From NCBI RefSeq assembly GCF_032918005.1, contig NZ_CP136628.1:682001-746000 (forward strand): a stretch of 64,000 nt of DNA, given 5' to 3'. This DNA is from Bradyrhizobium sp. NDS-1. GTDB taxonomy: Bacteria > Pseudomonadota > Alphaproteobacteria > Rhizobiales > Xanthobacteraceae. How positions within the stretch are numbered: position 1 is the stretch's first letter; each line of letters begins with the position of its first letter. This document shows, in pieces, positions 7,610 to 16,494 of the stretch. Made by a program: the position numbers and the translations under genes. The notes under the pieces were generated by a model, which was not told the origin of the DNA, did no database searches, and was given only the letters and a program-made list of their open reading frames with translations.

Positions 7610-10600
7610 ATGCCCTTTTCCTCCTCCCCCTTCGCTTCCGAGCGCGCCGCTTCCGATCGTGTGCCTGGCGCCGGCGTCACTGCGGTGCTCGGCCCGACCA
7701 ACACCGGCAAGACCCATCTCGCCATCGAGCGGATGCTCGCGCATCCCTCGGGCATGATCGGCCTGCCGCTGCGGCTGCTCGCGCGCGAGGTCTACAACAA
7801 GATCGCGGCACGGGTCGGAGCCGAGGCGGTCGCGCTCGTCACCGGCGAGGAGAAGATCAAGCCGAAGAGCCCGCGCTATTGGGTCTCGACCGTCGAGGCG
7901 ATGCCGCGCGACCTCGATCTCTCCTTCCTCGCCGTCGACGAGGTCCAGATCGCATCCGATCTCGAACGCGGCCACGTCTTCACCGACCGCATCCTCAACC
8001 GCCGCGGCCGCGACGAGACGCTGCTCTTGGGCGCCGCCACGATGCGCCCGATCATCGAACGTCTGCTGCCCGGCGTCTCCATGATCACGCGGCCGCGCCT
8101 GTCGCAGCTGGAATTCGCGGGCGATCGCAAGATCACGCGCCAGCCGCGCCGCACCGCCATCGTCGCGTTCTCGGCCGATGAAGTCTACGCCATCGCCGAG
8201 CTGATCCGCCGCCAGCATGGCGGCGCCGCCGTGGTGCTGGGCTCGCTGAGCCCACGCACCCGCAACGCGCAGGTGGCGATGTTCCAGAACGGCGATGTCG
8301 ATTATCTCGTCGCCACCGACGCCGTCGGCATGGGCCTCAATCTCGACGTCGACCACGTCGCCTTCGCCTCCGACCGCAAGTTCGACGGCTACCAGTTCCG
8401 CCGCCTGACGCCGTCCGAATTCGCGCAGATCGCGGGGCGCGCCGGCCGTGCCACGCGCAACGGCACCTTCGGCACCACGGGCCGCTGCGCGCCGTTCGAG
8501 CCCGAGCTCGTCAACGCGCTGCAGAACCACACCTTCGATCCCGTGAAGATGCTGCAATGGCGCAACGCCAGGCTGGATTTCGCCTCGCTCGGCGCGCTGC
8601 AGGTCTCGCTCAACCTCGCCCCCGGCCACGAGGCGCTGACACGCGCCCCGATCGCAGAAGACATGCGCGTGCTCGACCACGCCGCCCGCGACGTCGAGGT
8701 GCGCGATATCGCGCATGGCAAGGCAGCGGTGGAGCGCCTCTGGGAGGCCTGCCAGGTCCCGGACTACCGAAAACTGTCGCCGGCGGCCCATGCCGAGCTG
8801 GTGACGACGCTCTACGGCTTCCTGATGCGGAAGGATTGCATCCCTGATGCCTGGTTCGCCGCCCAGATCACCCAGGCGGACCGCATCGACGGCGATATCG
8901 ACACGTTGTCGGCCCGGATCGCGCAGATCCGCACCTGGACCTTCGTCGCCAACCGCCCGGACTGGCTGAAAGACCCCGAACGCTGGCAGGGAATCGCGCG
9001 GGAGGTCGAAAATAAATTATCGGATGCGCTCCATGAACGCTTGACTGAGCGTTTCGTTGATCGCCGTACCAGTGTATTGATGCGCCGCCTGCGGGAGAAC
9101 ACGAGCTTGAATACTGAAATCGGCAAGACCGGCGAAGTCATCGTCGAAGGCCATGTCATCGGCCGTCTCGATGGCTTCACCTTTGCACCGGATGCTGCGG
9201 AAGCGGGCTCCGATGCGAAAGCCTTGCAGGCTGCAGCGCAAGCGGTGCTCGCCGGCGAGATCAACACGCGCGCCGAACGGCTCGGCAACGCGCCGGACGA
9301 TCAGTTCGTGCTGACCTCGGAAGGCATCATCCGCTGGACCGGCGATGCCGTGGCGCGGCTGTCTGCCGCAGAGGACGCGCTGCATCCGCGCATCCGCATC
9401 ATCTCGGACGAGCGCCTGACCGGCGCTCCCCGCGACAAGGTGCAGGCGCGGCTCGAACTGTGGCTCAAGACCCATATCGAGAAGCTGCTCGGGCCGATGT
9501 TCGAGCTGTCGAAGGCCGAGGACGTCACCGGCATCGCCCGCGGCATCGCCTATCAGCTCGTCGAGGCGCTCGGCGTGCTGGAGCGTCCGAAGATCGCGAA
9601 CGAGCTGAAGGATCTCGATCAGCCCTCGCGCGCGGTCTTGCGCAAATATGGCGTCCGTTTCGGCGCCTATCACATCTATTTTCCCGGCCTGCTCAAGCCC
9701 GCCGCGCGCGCGCTGGCCGCGCTGCTATGGGCGCTCAAGCAGGACAATGTCGATCTGTCCTCGCTGTCGGGCGCACAGCATCTGGCATCCTCGGGTCGCA
9801 CCTCGTTCCCGGTCGACAAGGCGCTGCCGCGCGATGCCTATCGCGTGCTCGGCTACAAGCAGGCCGGCGAGCGCGCCGTCCGCGTCGACATCCTGGAGCG
9901 CCTTGCCGATCTGATCCGCCCGGCGCTGGCCTGGCGGGAGAATTCGTCCGGCGAAAAGCCGGCCGGCGCCTTCGATGGCCGCAGCTTCGTGGTGACGCAG
10001 GCGATGACCTCGCTCACCGGCTCTGCAGGCGAGGATTTTGCGTCGGTGCTGCGTGCGCTCGGCTATCGCATGGAGAAGCGTCCGCCGCTGCCGCAGAAGC
10101 CTGTCGTCGCCGAGCAGGTCGTGACTGAAACGGTCGCGGCGGAGACGCCGCCCACCGAGGGCAGTGCGGAGACATCGAGCGAGACCGCTGCGGAGGCCGT
10201 CGCCGGCCTGCCCGAGGAGGCATCCACCGAAGCCGCCGCGGAAGCCGTCACGGTCGAAGACGCTCCCGGCATGGACCGGCAGGACGAGGCCGCGCCCGCA
10301 GAGCCCGCGCTGGAAGCCTCTTCCGGGGCTCCCGTCACGCCCGAAGATGCTCCCGGCATCGCGCCGCCGGCCGAAGAGCCGGCAACCGCCCCGGAGGCCG
10401 CCGAGCTCGAAGCTGCTGCCGCCGAGACCGTGGCCATTGAAGCTGCCGCATCGCCCGACGCTGCCGCGCCTGAAGCCGCGGCGACGCCCGCAGAGCCCGA
10501 ACTGGTCGAGGTCTGGCGTCCCGGCGGCCGTCACGAGGACCGCAAGCCGCGCCACGAGCGCCATCGCCATCAGCGTCACCACCATCAGCGCCCGCAGGCG

Positions 10601-11041
10601 GGCGCTGAGGCTGGAGCTGCACCCGGTGCGGCGAGCGCCGCGCCCGGCGAAGCGGCCGAAGGCGCGAAGCCGGGTCACCGTCACGGTGGTGGTCATCGCA
10701 GGGATGGCGGCAGGGACTTCCGCAAGCCGCGCGAAGGTGGTGGCGAAGGCGCGCCGCGTCCCGAGGGGCGCGACGACAAGAACCGCCGCTTCGAGGGCAA
10801 GGATCGCGACAACAAGGGCCGTGATCGCGACAACAAAGGCAAGTTCGGCGGAGATCGCGACAAGGGCCGTGACGGCCGAGGCCGCGACCGTGACAAGGGC
10901 CGCGACCGCCAGGGCGGTCCGTCGCTGCGCCCCTACGCTTCGAGCGCGAACCCGCGCGAGCGCGATCGTCCGGCCGATCCGAACTCGCCCTTCGCAAAAC
11001 TCGCCGCGCTGAAAGAGCAATTGTCCGGTCGGAAGGAGTGA
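7610..11041 (+). CDS. SUV3-like superfamily 2 RNA helicase with long disordered tail
   Basis: The 1143-residue protein carries SF2 motifs in order: GPTNTGKT at 28-35 (motif I), DEVQ at 110-113 (motif II) and QIAGRAGR at 273-280 (motif VI). GPTNTGKT plus DEVQ is typical of the SUV3 family, which unwinds RNA in mitochondrial degradosomes and occurs in alphaproteobacteria. From about residue 830 the sequence becomes low-complexity: first Glu/Ala/Pro-rich, then His/Arg, then DRDKGRD- and DNKGRD-type repeats, probably an RNA-binding disordered tail. The ATG at 7610 is chosen because homology begins just after it, although the frame is open to 7478. An S4 RNA-binding gene follows by five bases. Confidence 0.88.
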   Translation: MPFSSSPFASERAASDRVPGAGVTAVLGPTNTGKTHLAIERMLAHPSGMIGLPLRLLAREVYNKIAARVGAEAVALVTGEEKIKPKSPRYWVSTVEAMPRDLDLSFLAVDEVQIASDLERGHVFTDRILNRRGRDETLLLGAATMRPIIERLLPGVSMITRPRLSQLEFAGDRKITRQPRRTAIVAFSADEVYAIAELIRRQHGGAAVVLGSLSPRTRNAQVAMFQNGDVDYLVATDAVGMGLNLDVDHVAFASDRKFDGYQFRRLTPSEFAQIAGRAGRATRNGTFGTTGRCAPFEPELVNALQNHTFDPVKMLQWRNARLDFASLGALQVSLNLAPGHEALTRAPIAEDMRVLDHAARDVEVRDIAHGKAAVERLWEACQVPDYRKLSPAAHAELVTTLYGFLMRKDCIPDAWFAAQITQADRIDGDIDTLSARIAQIRTWTFVANRPDWLKDPERWQGIAREVENKLSDALHERLTERFVDRRTSVLMRRLRENTSLNTEIGKTGEVIVEGHVIGRLDGFTFAPDAAEAGSDAKALQAAAQAVLAGEINTRAERLGNAPDDQFVLTSEGIIRWTGDAVARLSAAEDALHPRIRIISDERLTGAPRDKVQARLELWLKTHIEKLLGPMFELSKAEDVTGIARGIAYQLVEALGVLERPKIANELKDLDQPSRAVLRKYGVRFGAYHIYFPGLLKPAARALAALLWALKQDNVDLSSLSGAQHLASSGRTSFPVDKALPRDAYRVLGYKQAGERAVRVDILERLADLIRPALAWRENSSGEKPAGAFDGRSFVVTQAMTSLTGSAGEDFASVLRALGYRMEKRPPLPQKPVVAEQVVTETVAAETPPTEGSAETSSETAAEAVAGLPEEASTEAAAEAVTVEDAPGMDRQDEAAPAEPALEASSGAPVTPEDAPGIAPPAEEPATAPEAAELEAAAAETVAIEAAASPDAAAPEAAATPAEPELVEVWRPGGRHEDRKPRHERHRHQRHHHQRPQAGAEAGAAPGAASAAPGEAAEGAKPGHRHGGGHRRDGGRDFRKPREGGGEGAPRPEGRDDKNRRFEGKDRDNKGRDRDNKGKFGGDRDKGRDGRGRDRDKGRDRQGGPSLRPYASSANPRERDRPADPNSPFAKLAALKEQLSGRKE

Positions 11042-11045
11042 TCCC

Positions 11046-11315
11046 ACGACCGAGCGCCAGCGCCTCGACAAATGGCTGTGGCACGCGCGGGTGGTGAAGG
11101 CGCGCACCTCGGCCGCTGAGCTCGTCGAAAAAGGTCACGTTCGCATCAACGGCGCGCGCGAGACCTCCCCAGGACATGCGGTCAAGATCGGCGACGTGCT
11201 CACCATCGCGCTCGATCGCACCGTGCGCGTCTTGAAAGTGACGGGCTTCAACGAACGCCGCGGCGATGCTGCCTCGGCGCGGGTGCTCTACGAGGAGCTC
11301 GGCGCGCGCAATTAA
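11046..11315 (+). CDS. S4-domain RNA-binding protein (Hsp15-like) with apparent ACG start
   Basis: The frame encodes TERQRLDKWLWHARVVKART, the conserved start of the S4 / Hsp15 family, whose members bind RNA and rescue stalled 50S subunits. The first canonical start codons in this frame (GTG at 11088 and 11091) would cut off the RLDKWLW motif. Between the in-frame stop at 11010 and that motif there is no ATG, GTG or TTG. A strong GGAAGGAG at 11031-11038 lies seven bases before an ACG at 11046, where an ATG would be expected. The gene follows the helicase stop by five bases and is surely co-transcribed. It is 89 residues if ACG is used. Confidence 0.8.
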   Translation, partial: TTERQRLDKWLWHARVVKARTSAAELVEKGHVRINGARETSPGHAVKIGDVLTIALDRTVRVLKVTGFNERRGDAASARVLYEELGARN

Positions 11316-11447
11316 TTGCGCATTCAATTCATTTCTTGGCCGATCAAGCGCACACAAGTGTCATGATCGCGCTTTCACGACCTTGCGGCGCCGGGCCATC
11401 CGCGCTACGCAAGCCGCGACTTTTAAAAGAGCTTTTCGGAGCGTTGG

Positions 11448-11786
11448 ATGACTTACGTCGTCACTGAAAACTGCATCAAGTGCAAGTACACCGACTGCGT
11501 CGAGGTCTGCCCGGTCGACTGCTTCTACGAAGGCGACAACATGCTCGTCATCCATCCTGACGAGTGCATCGATTGCGGCGTGTGCGAGCCGGAATGCCCC
11601 GCCGACGCCATCAAGCCGGACACGGAACCGGGCTTGGAAAAGTGGCTGTCAGTCAATGCCGACTACGCCAAGAGCTGGCCGAACATCACCCAGAAGAAAG
11701 AATCACCCGCCGACGCCAAGGAATTCGACGGCATGGAAGGCAAGTTCGAGAAATATTTTTCTCCGAACGCCGGCTCCGGCGACTAA
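11448..11786 (+). CDS. fdxA: Ferredoxin FdxA, 7Fe/8Fe type
   Basis: This 112-residue cytoplasmic electron carrier has two cluster motifs in its first 55 residues: [18 protein letters not shown] and [12 protein letters not shown]. The extra cysteine spacing in the first motif is typical of the Azotobacter FdI-like group with one 3Fe-4S and one 4Fe-4S cluster. The acidic tail of about 50 residues is normal for alphaproteobacterial FdxA. A GGAG lies six bases before the ATG. The redox partner cannot be told from the context. Confidence 0.95.
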   Translation: MTYVVTENCIKCKYTDCVEVCPVDCFYEGDNMLVIHPDECIDCGVCEPECPADAIKPDTEPGLEKWLSVNADYAKSWPNITQKKESPADAKEFDGMEGKFEKYFSPNAGSGD

Positions 11787-11853
11787 TTCGGGCCCAAACT
11801 TAACCCTAATAGCGGCGGCGCCGCGAAAACCAGCCCTGAAGACCCCTAAATCA

Positions 11854-11881
11854 TTGATTTTTGCGGGAAATGTGCTATATT
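11854..11881 (+). promoter_or_regulatory. Putative sigma-70 promoter of carD
   Basis: TTGATT at 11854-11859 and TATATT at 11876-11881 are separated by 16 bases. Transcription would begin near 11888, about 45 bases ahead of the GTG at 11932. Confidence 0.5.
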
Positions 11882-11931
11882 GGGCACATTAAGCCGAACC
11901 CCGTCAGCCCCGTTGGCCCCTCTGGGTTCCC

Positions 11932-12954
11932 GTGAAACCAAATGTCGAACAGGGGCGTGGCAGTTTCCGCGCGCAGGCTGTGTCACAGAAAACGCGTAAA
12001 AAGAGTACTTCAGCGAGGGCTTCCCATAAGGAGGCCAAGAAAGTCGCCGCGGCCAGCCGTAGCGCATCCAAGGGTCGGACCGCGACGAAGGCGCCGGCTG
12101 CAAAGTCCTCGAAGAACAAAAGAAGCGCAATGCCTAACAAGACTGCCAAACCGGCCGCGAAAGCGACCGCCGCTAAGCCTGCTGCCAAGCCTGTGACTGC
12201 CAAGGCTCCGGCGGCCAAGGCTCCCGCTGCCAAGCCCGCCGCGCCGAAGGCTTCCGTTGCTGCTGCTCCTGTCAAGGCTCCCGTCGCTGCCGCCAAGCCG
12301 GCCGCGAAGCCCGCTGCTGCGCCGAAGGTCGAGGAAAAGAAGGTCGTGACCCAGCGTCAGGGCTTCAAAGCCAACGAATTCGTGGTCTATCCCGCTCATG
12401 GCGTCGGCCAGATCCTGGCCATCGAGGAGCAGGAGATCGCCGGTGCGAAGCTCGAGCTGTTCGTCATCAACTTCATCAAGGACAAGATGACGCTGCGCGT
12501 GCCGACCGCCAAGGTCGCCAATGTCGGCATGCGCAAGCTGTCCGATCCGGTGCTGGTGAAGAAGGCGCTGGAGACCCTCAAGGGCCGCGCCCGCGTCAAG
12601 CGCACCATGTGGTCGCGCCGCGCCCAGGAATACGAAGCGAAGATCAATTCGGGCGATATCGTCGCGATCGCGGAAGTCGTGCGCGACCTCTATCGCTCGG
12701 AGTCGCAGCCGGAGCAGTCCTACAGCGAACGGCAGCTCTATGAAGCGGCGCTCGACCGCCTCTCCCGCGAGATCGCGGTGGTGCAGCACTCGACCGAGAC
12801 CGAAGCGGTCAAGGAAATCGAGTCCCAGCTCGCCAAGAGCCCGCGCCGCAACGCCAAGGCGGAAGCCGCCGAGGGCGAAGCCGACACGGATGCCGAGGGC
12901 GATGCCGACGACACCGATGGCGACGACACCACCGTCGCCGACGAGGCCGCGTAA
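11932..12954 (+). CDS. carD: CarD-family RNA polymerase-binding transcription regulator
   Basis: From about residue 145 the protein matches the CarD RNA-polymerase interaction domain (FVVYPAHGVGQILAIEEQEI, then LRVPTAKVANVGMRKL) followed by the helical DNA-binding part. CarD stabilises open promoter complexes at rRNA and other promoters. The N-terminal 140 residues are a Lys/Ala/Pro-rich tail resembling histone H1, and the C-terminus is Asp/Glu-rich. The start is uncertain: GTG 11932 fits the predicted promoter and makes 340 residues; ATG 12130 (MPNKTAKPAAKA) would make 274. A strong terminator follows. Confidence 0.9.
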   Translation: MKPNVEQGRGSFRAQAVSQKTRKKSTSARASHKEAKKVAAASRSASKGRTATKAPAAKSSKNKRSAMPNKTAKPAAKATAAKPAAKPVTAKAPAAKAPAAKPAAPKASVAAAPVKAPVAAAKPAAKPAAAPKVEEKKVVTQRQGFKANEFVVYPAHGVGQILAIEEQEIAGAKLELFVINFIKDKMTLRVPTAKVANVGMRKLSDPVLVKKALETLKGRARVKRTMWSRRAQEYEAKINSGDIVAIAEVVRDLYRSESQPEQSYSERQLYEAALDRLSREIAVVQHSTETEAVKEIESQLAKSPRRNAKAEAAEGEADTDAEGDADDTDGDDTTVADEAA

Positions 12955-12983
12955 GCGGCTTCGTTCTGCGCAAGCCATCAAGA

Positions 12984-13008
12984 GCCCGGCCGTTCGGCCG
13001 GGCTTTTT
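12984..13008 (+). terminator. Rho-independent terminator of carD
   Basis: The stem GCCCGGCCG pairs with CGGCCGGGC around a two-base loop and is followed by five T. It lies 30 bases after the carD stop. Confidence 0.93.
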
Positions 13009-13047
13009 GTTGGGCTCGTGACAGCGGCGTCGAGCGCGATCGGCATG

Positions 13048-14442
13048 CTACGAGCCGCGGACCTGAGTCCATATTCCGATCGGACGCTGGATCCCGCGGA
13101 CGGCCTGTGGCTCTCGCGCCATCAGCGGCTGGAATGCTTCGGCTGCGCTGCCAAGCTCGTCCTTTGCGCGGCTGATGAGATCGTCGCTTGCCACCAGCGC
13201 GCAGTCGAGCGTGCGGGTCAACGCCTCGAGACGGCTTGCAGCGTTGACGGTGGCACCGATCACGGCAAATTCCAGACAGGTCTGCCCGATATCGCCGAGC
13301 ACCACCGGCCCATAATGCAAGCCGAAACTCACACGCAGCGGTGGCTCCCCCACTGCCGTTCGTTGTCCGTTCCAACCGTCCGCCGCGGCGATCATGGCCT
13401 GGGCACACCGCAGCGCGTTGCTGGCATCGTGCGCGCCGGTAAAGGGGGTGCCGAACGTCGCCATCAACCCGTCACCGAGATATTTGTCGAGCGTGCCGCT
13501 GTGACGGAAAACCTCCTGCTCCATCAGTCCGTGGAATTCGCGCAACGTCCGCACCACCTCCTGCGGCGCGCGCGCATCGGCAAAGGCTGTGAAGCCGACG
13601 ATGTCGACGAATAGCACCGCAGCGTGTTGCGTGCGCACCTGCTTCAGCGGCTCGTCCTGCTTCGACAATTCCGCGACGACATTGGGCGAGAAGTAGCGTG
13701 CCAGATTGCCGCGTTCGCGCTCGACCGCGGCATGTCGGACCAGCAGGTCATTACTGCGGCGGACCGCCAGCGCCAACGTGACGGCCACGATCATGAATAC
13801 GACGATTTCCTGGATGCGAAGGTGGAATCCGATCGCATTGGGCGAGATCATTGCCAACAAGCGGTGATCGTCGCCGACTGCGGCCGCGATGCGGGCCGTC
13901 AGCGCAGGATCCCGATCGGGCTGCCACCACACCCAGGCCATGCCGACCAGCCAGAGCGCGGCGGTCCACGTTCCGACCGCAATCACGGTCCGCCAGGAAT
14001 AGGCCAGTGTGGCACCTGCGAGCAGTACGAAGAAATAGATGAAGTTGCCGAAATGGTACTGCATCGCGACCGGCCAGTGCGTAGTCCCGAATGGATTTGG
14101 GACCACGATGAGGAGGGTGAGCAACGCCAAATCGCAGAACAGGAGCGCCAATTCGGACCGTGAGACGCCCACCCGCCCAACCCTGACCTGGGCCCAGCCG
14201 ATCAGTGCGAACAGGCCGAGCAGCGCCACGTAGTAGAGCTGCTCCCACGCGGGATTGATCGCCAGCAGCAGGCAACCGATGACGGCGAGGGCGAAATAGC
14301 GCGCCCGCACTGCGAGTTGCAGACCCTCATGCTTGGCGGAGGTCAGCGCGGCCTCTGCGAACTCAACTGTTTCGCTGCCGCGCTGGCCGCGCGCGGGCGA
14401 AAGCGCGGCAGGTAGGTCGAACCGCTCGACGAGCATTGTCAC
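13048..14442 (-). CDS. Membrane-bound class III adenylate/guanylate cyclase
   Basis: The N-terminal half has several membrane segments between about residues 45 and 235. The C-terminal half is a class III cyclase domain: VDIVGF with the metal aspartate at 280, KYLGDG with the second aspartate at 324, and GLHYGPVVLGDIG and FAVIGATVNAASRLE further on. It should make cAMP (or cGMP) at the inner membrane face. The GTG at 14442 is preferred because AGGAG lies six bases upstream; an ATG two codons later is the alternative. It is downstream of regR on the same strand, 125 bases apart, so it may be read from the cyo-regSR side. Confidence 0.9.
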   Translation of the reverse strand: MTMLVERFDLPAALSPARGQRGSETVEFAEAALTSAKHEGLQLAVRARYFALAVIGCLLLAINPAWEQLYYVALLGLFALIGWAQVRVGRVGVSRSELALLFCDLALLTLLIVVPNPFGTTHWPVAMQYHFGNFIYFFVLLAGATLAYSWRTVIAVGTWTAALWLVGMAWVWWQPDRDPALTARIAAAVGDDHRLLAMISPNAIGFHLRIQEIVVFMIVAVTLALAVRRSNDLLVRHAAVERERGNLARYFSPNVVAELSKQDEPLKQVRTQHAAVLFVDIVGFTAFADARAPQEVVRTLREFHGLMEQEVFRHSGTLDKYLGDGLMATFGTPFTGAHDASNALRCAQAMIAAADGWNGQRTAVGEPPLRVSFGLHYGPVVLGDIGQTCLEFAVIGATVNAASRLEALTRTLDCALVASDDLISRAKDELGSAAEAFQPLMAREPQAVRGIQRPIGIWTQVRGS

Positions 14443-14567
14443 GGGAGACTCCTCGCTGGGACCTTTGCAGCAAAGCGACGGCCATCAGCCGCAGCAATCG
14501 GCAGTCTAGAGGTGCTTGGCCGCGAGGTCATCAGCCAGGCTGGGCATTTGGACGCTGAAAGACGTGC

Positions 14568-15101
14568 CTACCTGACCGGTCGCTTCTCGAGCTTCCTTGC
14601 CAGCGTGCGCCGGTGCATCCCCAATCGTCTTGCCGCTTCCGAGATGTTGAAATCAGTCTCGATCAGGGTCTGGTGGATGCGCTCCCATTCCAGCGTCTTG
14701 ATCGAGGTTGGCCGCGCATCCAGCGCGACTTCGGTGTTGCCTTCGGCCTTGTTGAAGGCGGCCTCGATATCGTCGGTATTCGACGGCTTTGCCAGATAAT
14801 GGCAGGCCCCCAGCTTGATCGCCTCCACGGCGGTAGAGATGCTGGCAAAGCCGGTGAGCACCACGATCAGCATGTCCGGGTCGTGGGTGTGCAGGAGCTC
14901 TACGCAGGCGAGGCCCGAGGCGCCGCCGAGCTTGAGATCGACCACGGCATGGCCGAAGGAGCGCTCCTCCAGAACGTTGCGGACCTCTTCGATCGAGGCG
15001 GCCAGCACGACCTCGTAGCCGCGGCGCTCGAACGAGCGCTTCAGCGTGCGCGCGAAGCCTGCGTCGTCCTCGACGACGATGAGCGAACGGTCAGGCGTCA
15101 A
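14568..15101 (-). CDS. regR: Redox response regulator RegR (ActR/PrrA/RegA family)
   Basis: The receiver domain has the acidic pocket at E11-D13, the phosphorylation site D55 (VVDLKLGG), T83 and K105. A short linker leads to a Fis-type helix-turn-helix at 152-172 (NISEAARRLGMHRRTLARKL), nearly invariant in the RegA/PrrA/ActR/RegR group. Length (177 residues) fits the family. In Bradyrhizobium RegR controls fixR-nifA and other redox-regulated genes. The regS stop overlaps the regR start by 11 bases, so the two are translated from one message. Confidence 0.95.
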   Translation of the reverse strand: MTPDRSLIVVEDDAGFARTLKRSFERRGYEVVLAASIEEVRNVLEERSFGHAVVDLKLGGASGLACVELLHTHDPDMLIVVLTGFASISTAVEAIKLGACHYLAKPSNTDDIEAAFNKAEGNTEVALDARPTSIKTLEWERIHQTLIETDFNISEAARRLGMHRRTLARKLEKRPVR

Positions 15102-16494
15102 AATTTCCTCCGATCGCCAGCGTTGCGAGCGGCAGCGTCAGGCGCACGGTGGCGCCCCGCTTCCTGTGATTCTCGGCGGTCACGGTGCCCCCCAACTTGC
15201 GCACCACGTTCACCACCAGGAACAGCCCGAGCCCGCCGCCGGCGCGGCCCTTGCTCGACTGATAGGGCTTTCCGAGCTGCGCCAGCATCTCCGGCGCAAA
15301 GCCCGGGCCGCGATCGCTGATCGACAGCACGAGGTTGTCGCCCTCGCGCTCGGCCACGAGTTCGACCCAGTCGCGCGAGACCTCATAGGCGTTGTCGAGC
15401 ACGTTGAAGATGACCTGCTTCAACGCGATGTCGGAGACGATGGCGACGTCCGCGCCGAACGTATTGACGAAGTAGAGCGTCCGTGCCGAGCGCGCGTCAC
15501 GCCACTCGTCGACCAGCGCGGTCACGAACGCCGTCACCGTCGTCGGCGAGGAGCCTTCGCCGCGCGCTTCGCCCGCCGACACCAGGATGCCCGTCACGAT
15601 CGACTTGCAGCGTTGCAGCGAGGTTTCCATCTCCGCAAGGTCCTCGGCGAGCTCCTGATCCGCGGCGAGATCCGGCATGCGACGCCAGTCGCTGAGGATC
15701 ACCGACAGCGAGGCCAGCGGCGTCCCGAGCTCGTGCGCCGCGCCGGAGGCGAGCAGGCCCATGCGCACGATGTGATCCTGCTCGGCGGCATGCTGGCGGA
15801 ATGCCGCCAGATGCGCATCGCGCTCGCGCAGGTTTCGATTGATGCGGGTGACGAACACGACCAGCAGCACGGCGTTGAGCACGAAGCCCAGCAGCATGCC
15901 GGCGACCGAGAGCGTGTAGGTCTCGCTCAGCGGGTTTGGCGGCAGGTCCAGCGGGCGGTATGCCAGCGTCAGCCACACGAAGCTCGCGCAGGTCAGCGCG
16001 ACCAGCGACCAGGTCGAGCGGGCATCGAGCAGCACCGCGCCGAGCGTCACCTGGAGCAGGAACAGCGAGGTGAAGGGATTGGTGGCTCCGCCGGAGAGAT
16101 AGAGCTGCGCGGTCAGGGCGGCCACGTCCAGCATCAGGGCGACCAGCAACTCGTTGTTGGTGATCGCGGCGCGATGGCGCACCCAGATCAGGCTGGAGAC
16201 GTTGAGCAGCACCAGCGCGCCGATCACCGCGCCCATCCGCTCCAACGGCAGCGGAATGCCGAGCCCAAAATGCACGCCGCCGATGGTCACGATCTGGCCG
16301 ACGACCGCGGTCCAGCGCAGCTGGATCAGCAGCGCCATGTTCTTGCGATTGGTCTCGTCGTCGGTCGGCGCGGCACCGATCAGCTCGCTGCGCGCGTCCG
16401 CCGGCGATTGCAGCGTGACGGCCAGCCCGCCATGCGCAAGTGTTTGGGAAAGCGTCTTCCCGTCGTCAGGCCTGTTCGACGATCGTTCCAGCAT
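15091..16494 (-). CDS. regS: Redox-sensing histidine kinase RegS (RegB/PrrB/ActS family)
   Basis: The 467-residue protein has membrane segments, a quinone-site motif GGATNPF at 135-141, the phosphoacceptor H254 in AAHELGTPLASLS, a cysteine at 296 (QRCKSIV) matching the redox-active cysteine of RegB, and ATPase boxes (NVLDNA, DRGPGF, GGGLGLFL). Thus both known redox-sensing elements of RegB are present. The ATG at 16494 has an AGGACGGG site and overlaps the end of the SURF1 gene by 29 bases. Its partner is the adjacent regR. The position at the end of a quinol oxidase operon fits sensing of respiratory state. Confidence 0.94.
   Translation of the reverse strand: MLERSSNRPDDGKTLSQTLAHGGLAVTLQSPADARSELIGAAPTDDETNRKNMALLIQLRWTAVVGQIVTIGGVHFGLGIPLPLERMGAVIGALVLLNVSSLIWVRHRAAITNNELLVALMLDVAALTAQLYLSGGATNPFTSLFLLQVTLGAVLLDARSTWSLVALTCASFVWLTLAYRPLDLPPNPLSETYTLSVAGMLLGFVLNAVLLVVFVTRINRNLRERDAHLAAFRQHAAEQDHIVRMGLLASGAAHELGTPLASLSVILSDWRRMPDLAADQELAEDLAEMETSLQRCKSIVTGILVSAGEARGEGSSPTTVTAFVTALVDEWRDARSARTLYFVNTFGADVAIVSDIALKQVIFNVLDNAYEVSRDWVELVAEREGDNLVLSISDRGPGFAPEMLAQLGKPYQSSKGRAGGGLGLFLVVNVVRKLGGTVTAENHRKRGATVRLTLPLATLAIGGNFDA

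Noticed and set aside
10790..10920. Short tandem repeats resembling a CRISPR or minisatellite
   Set aside because: The repeats are imperfect, in frame and encode the DRDKGRD tail; there are no spacers.
9725..11107. Long open frame opposite the helicase tail
   Set aside because: Reflects the repetitive low-complexity codons of the tail, not a gene.
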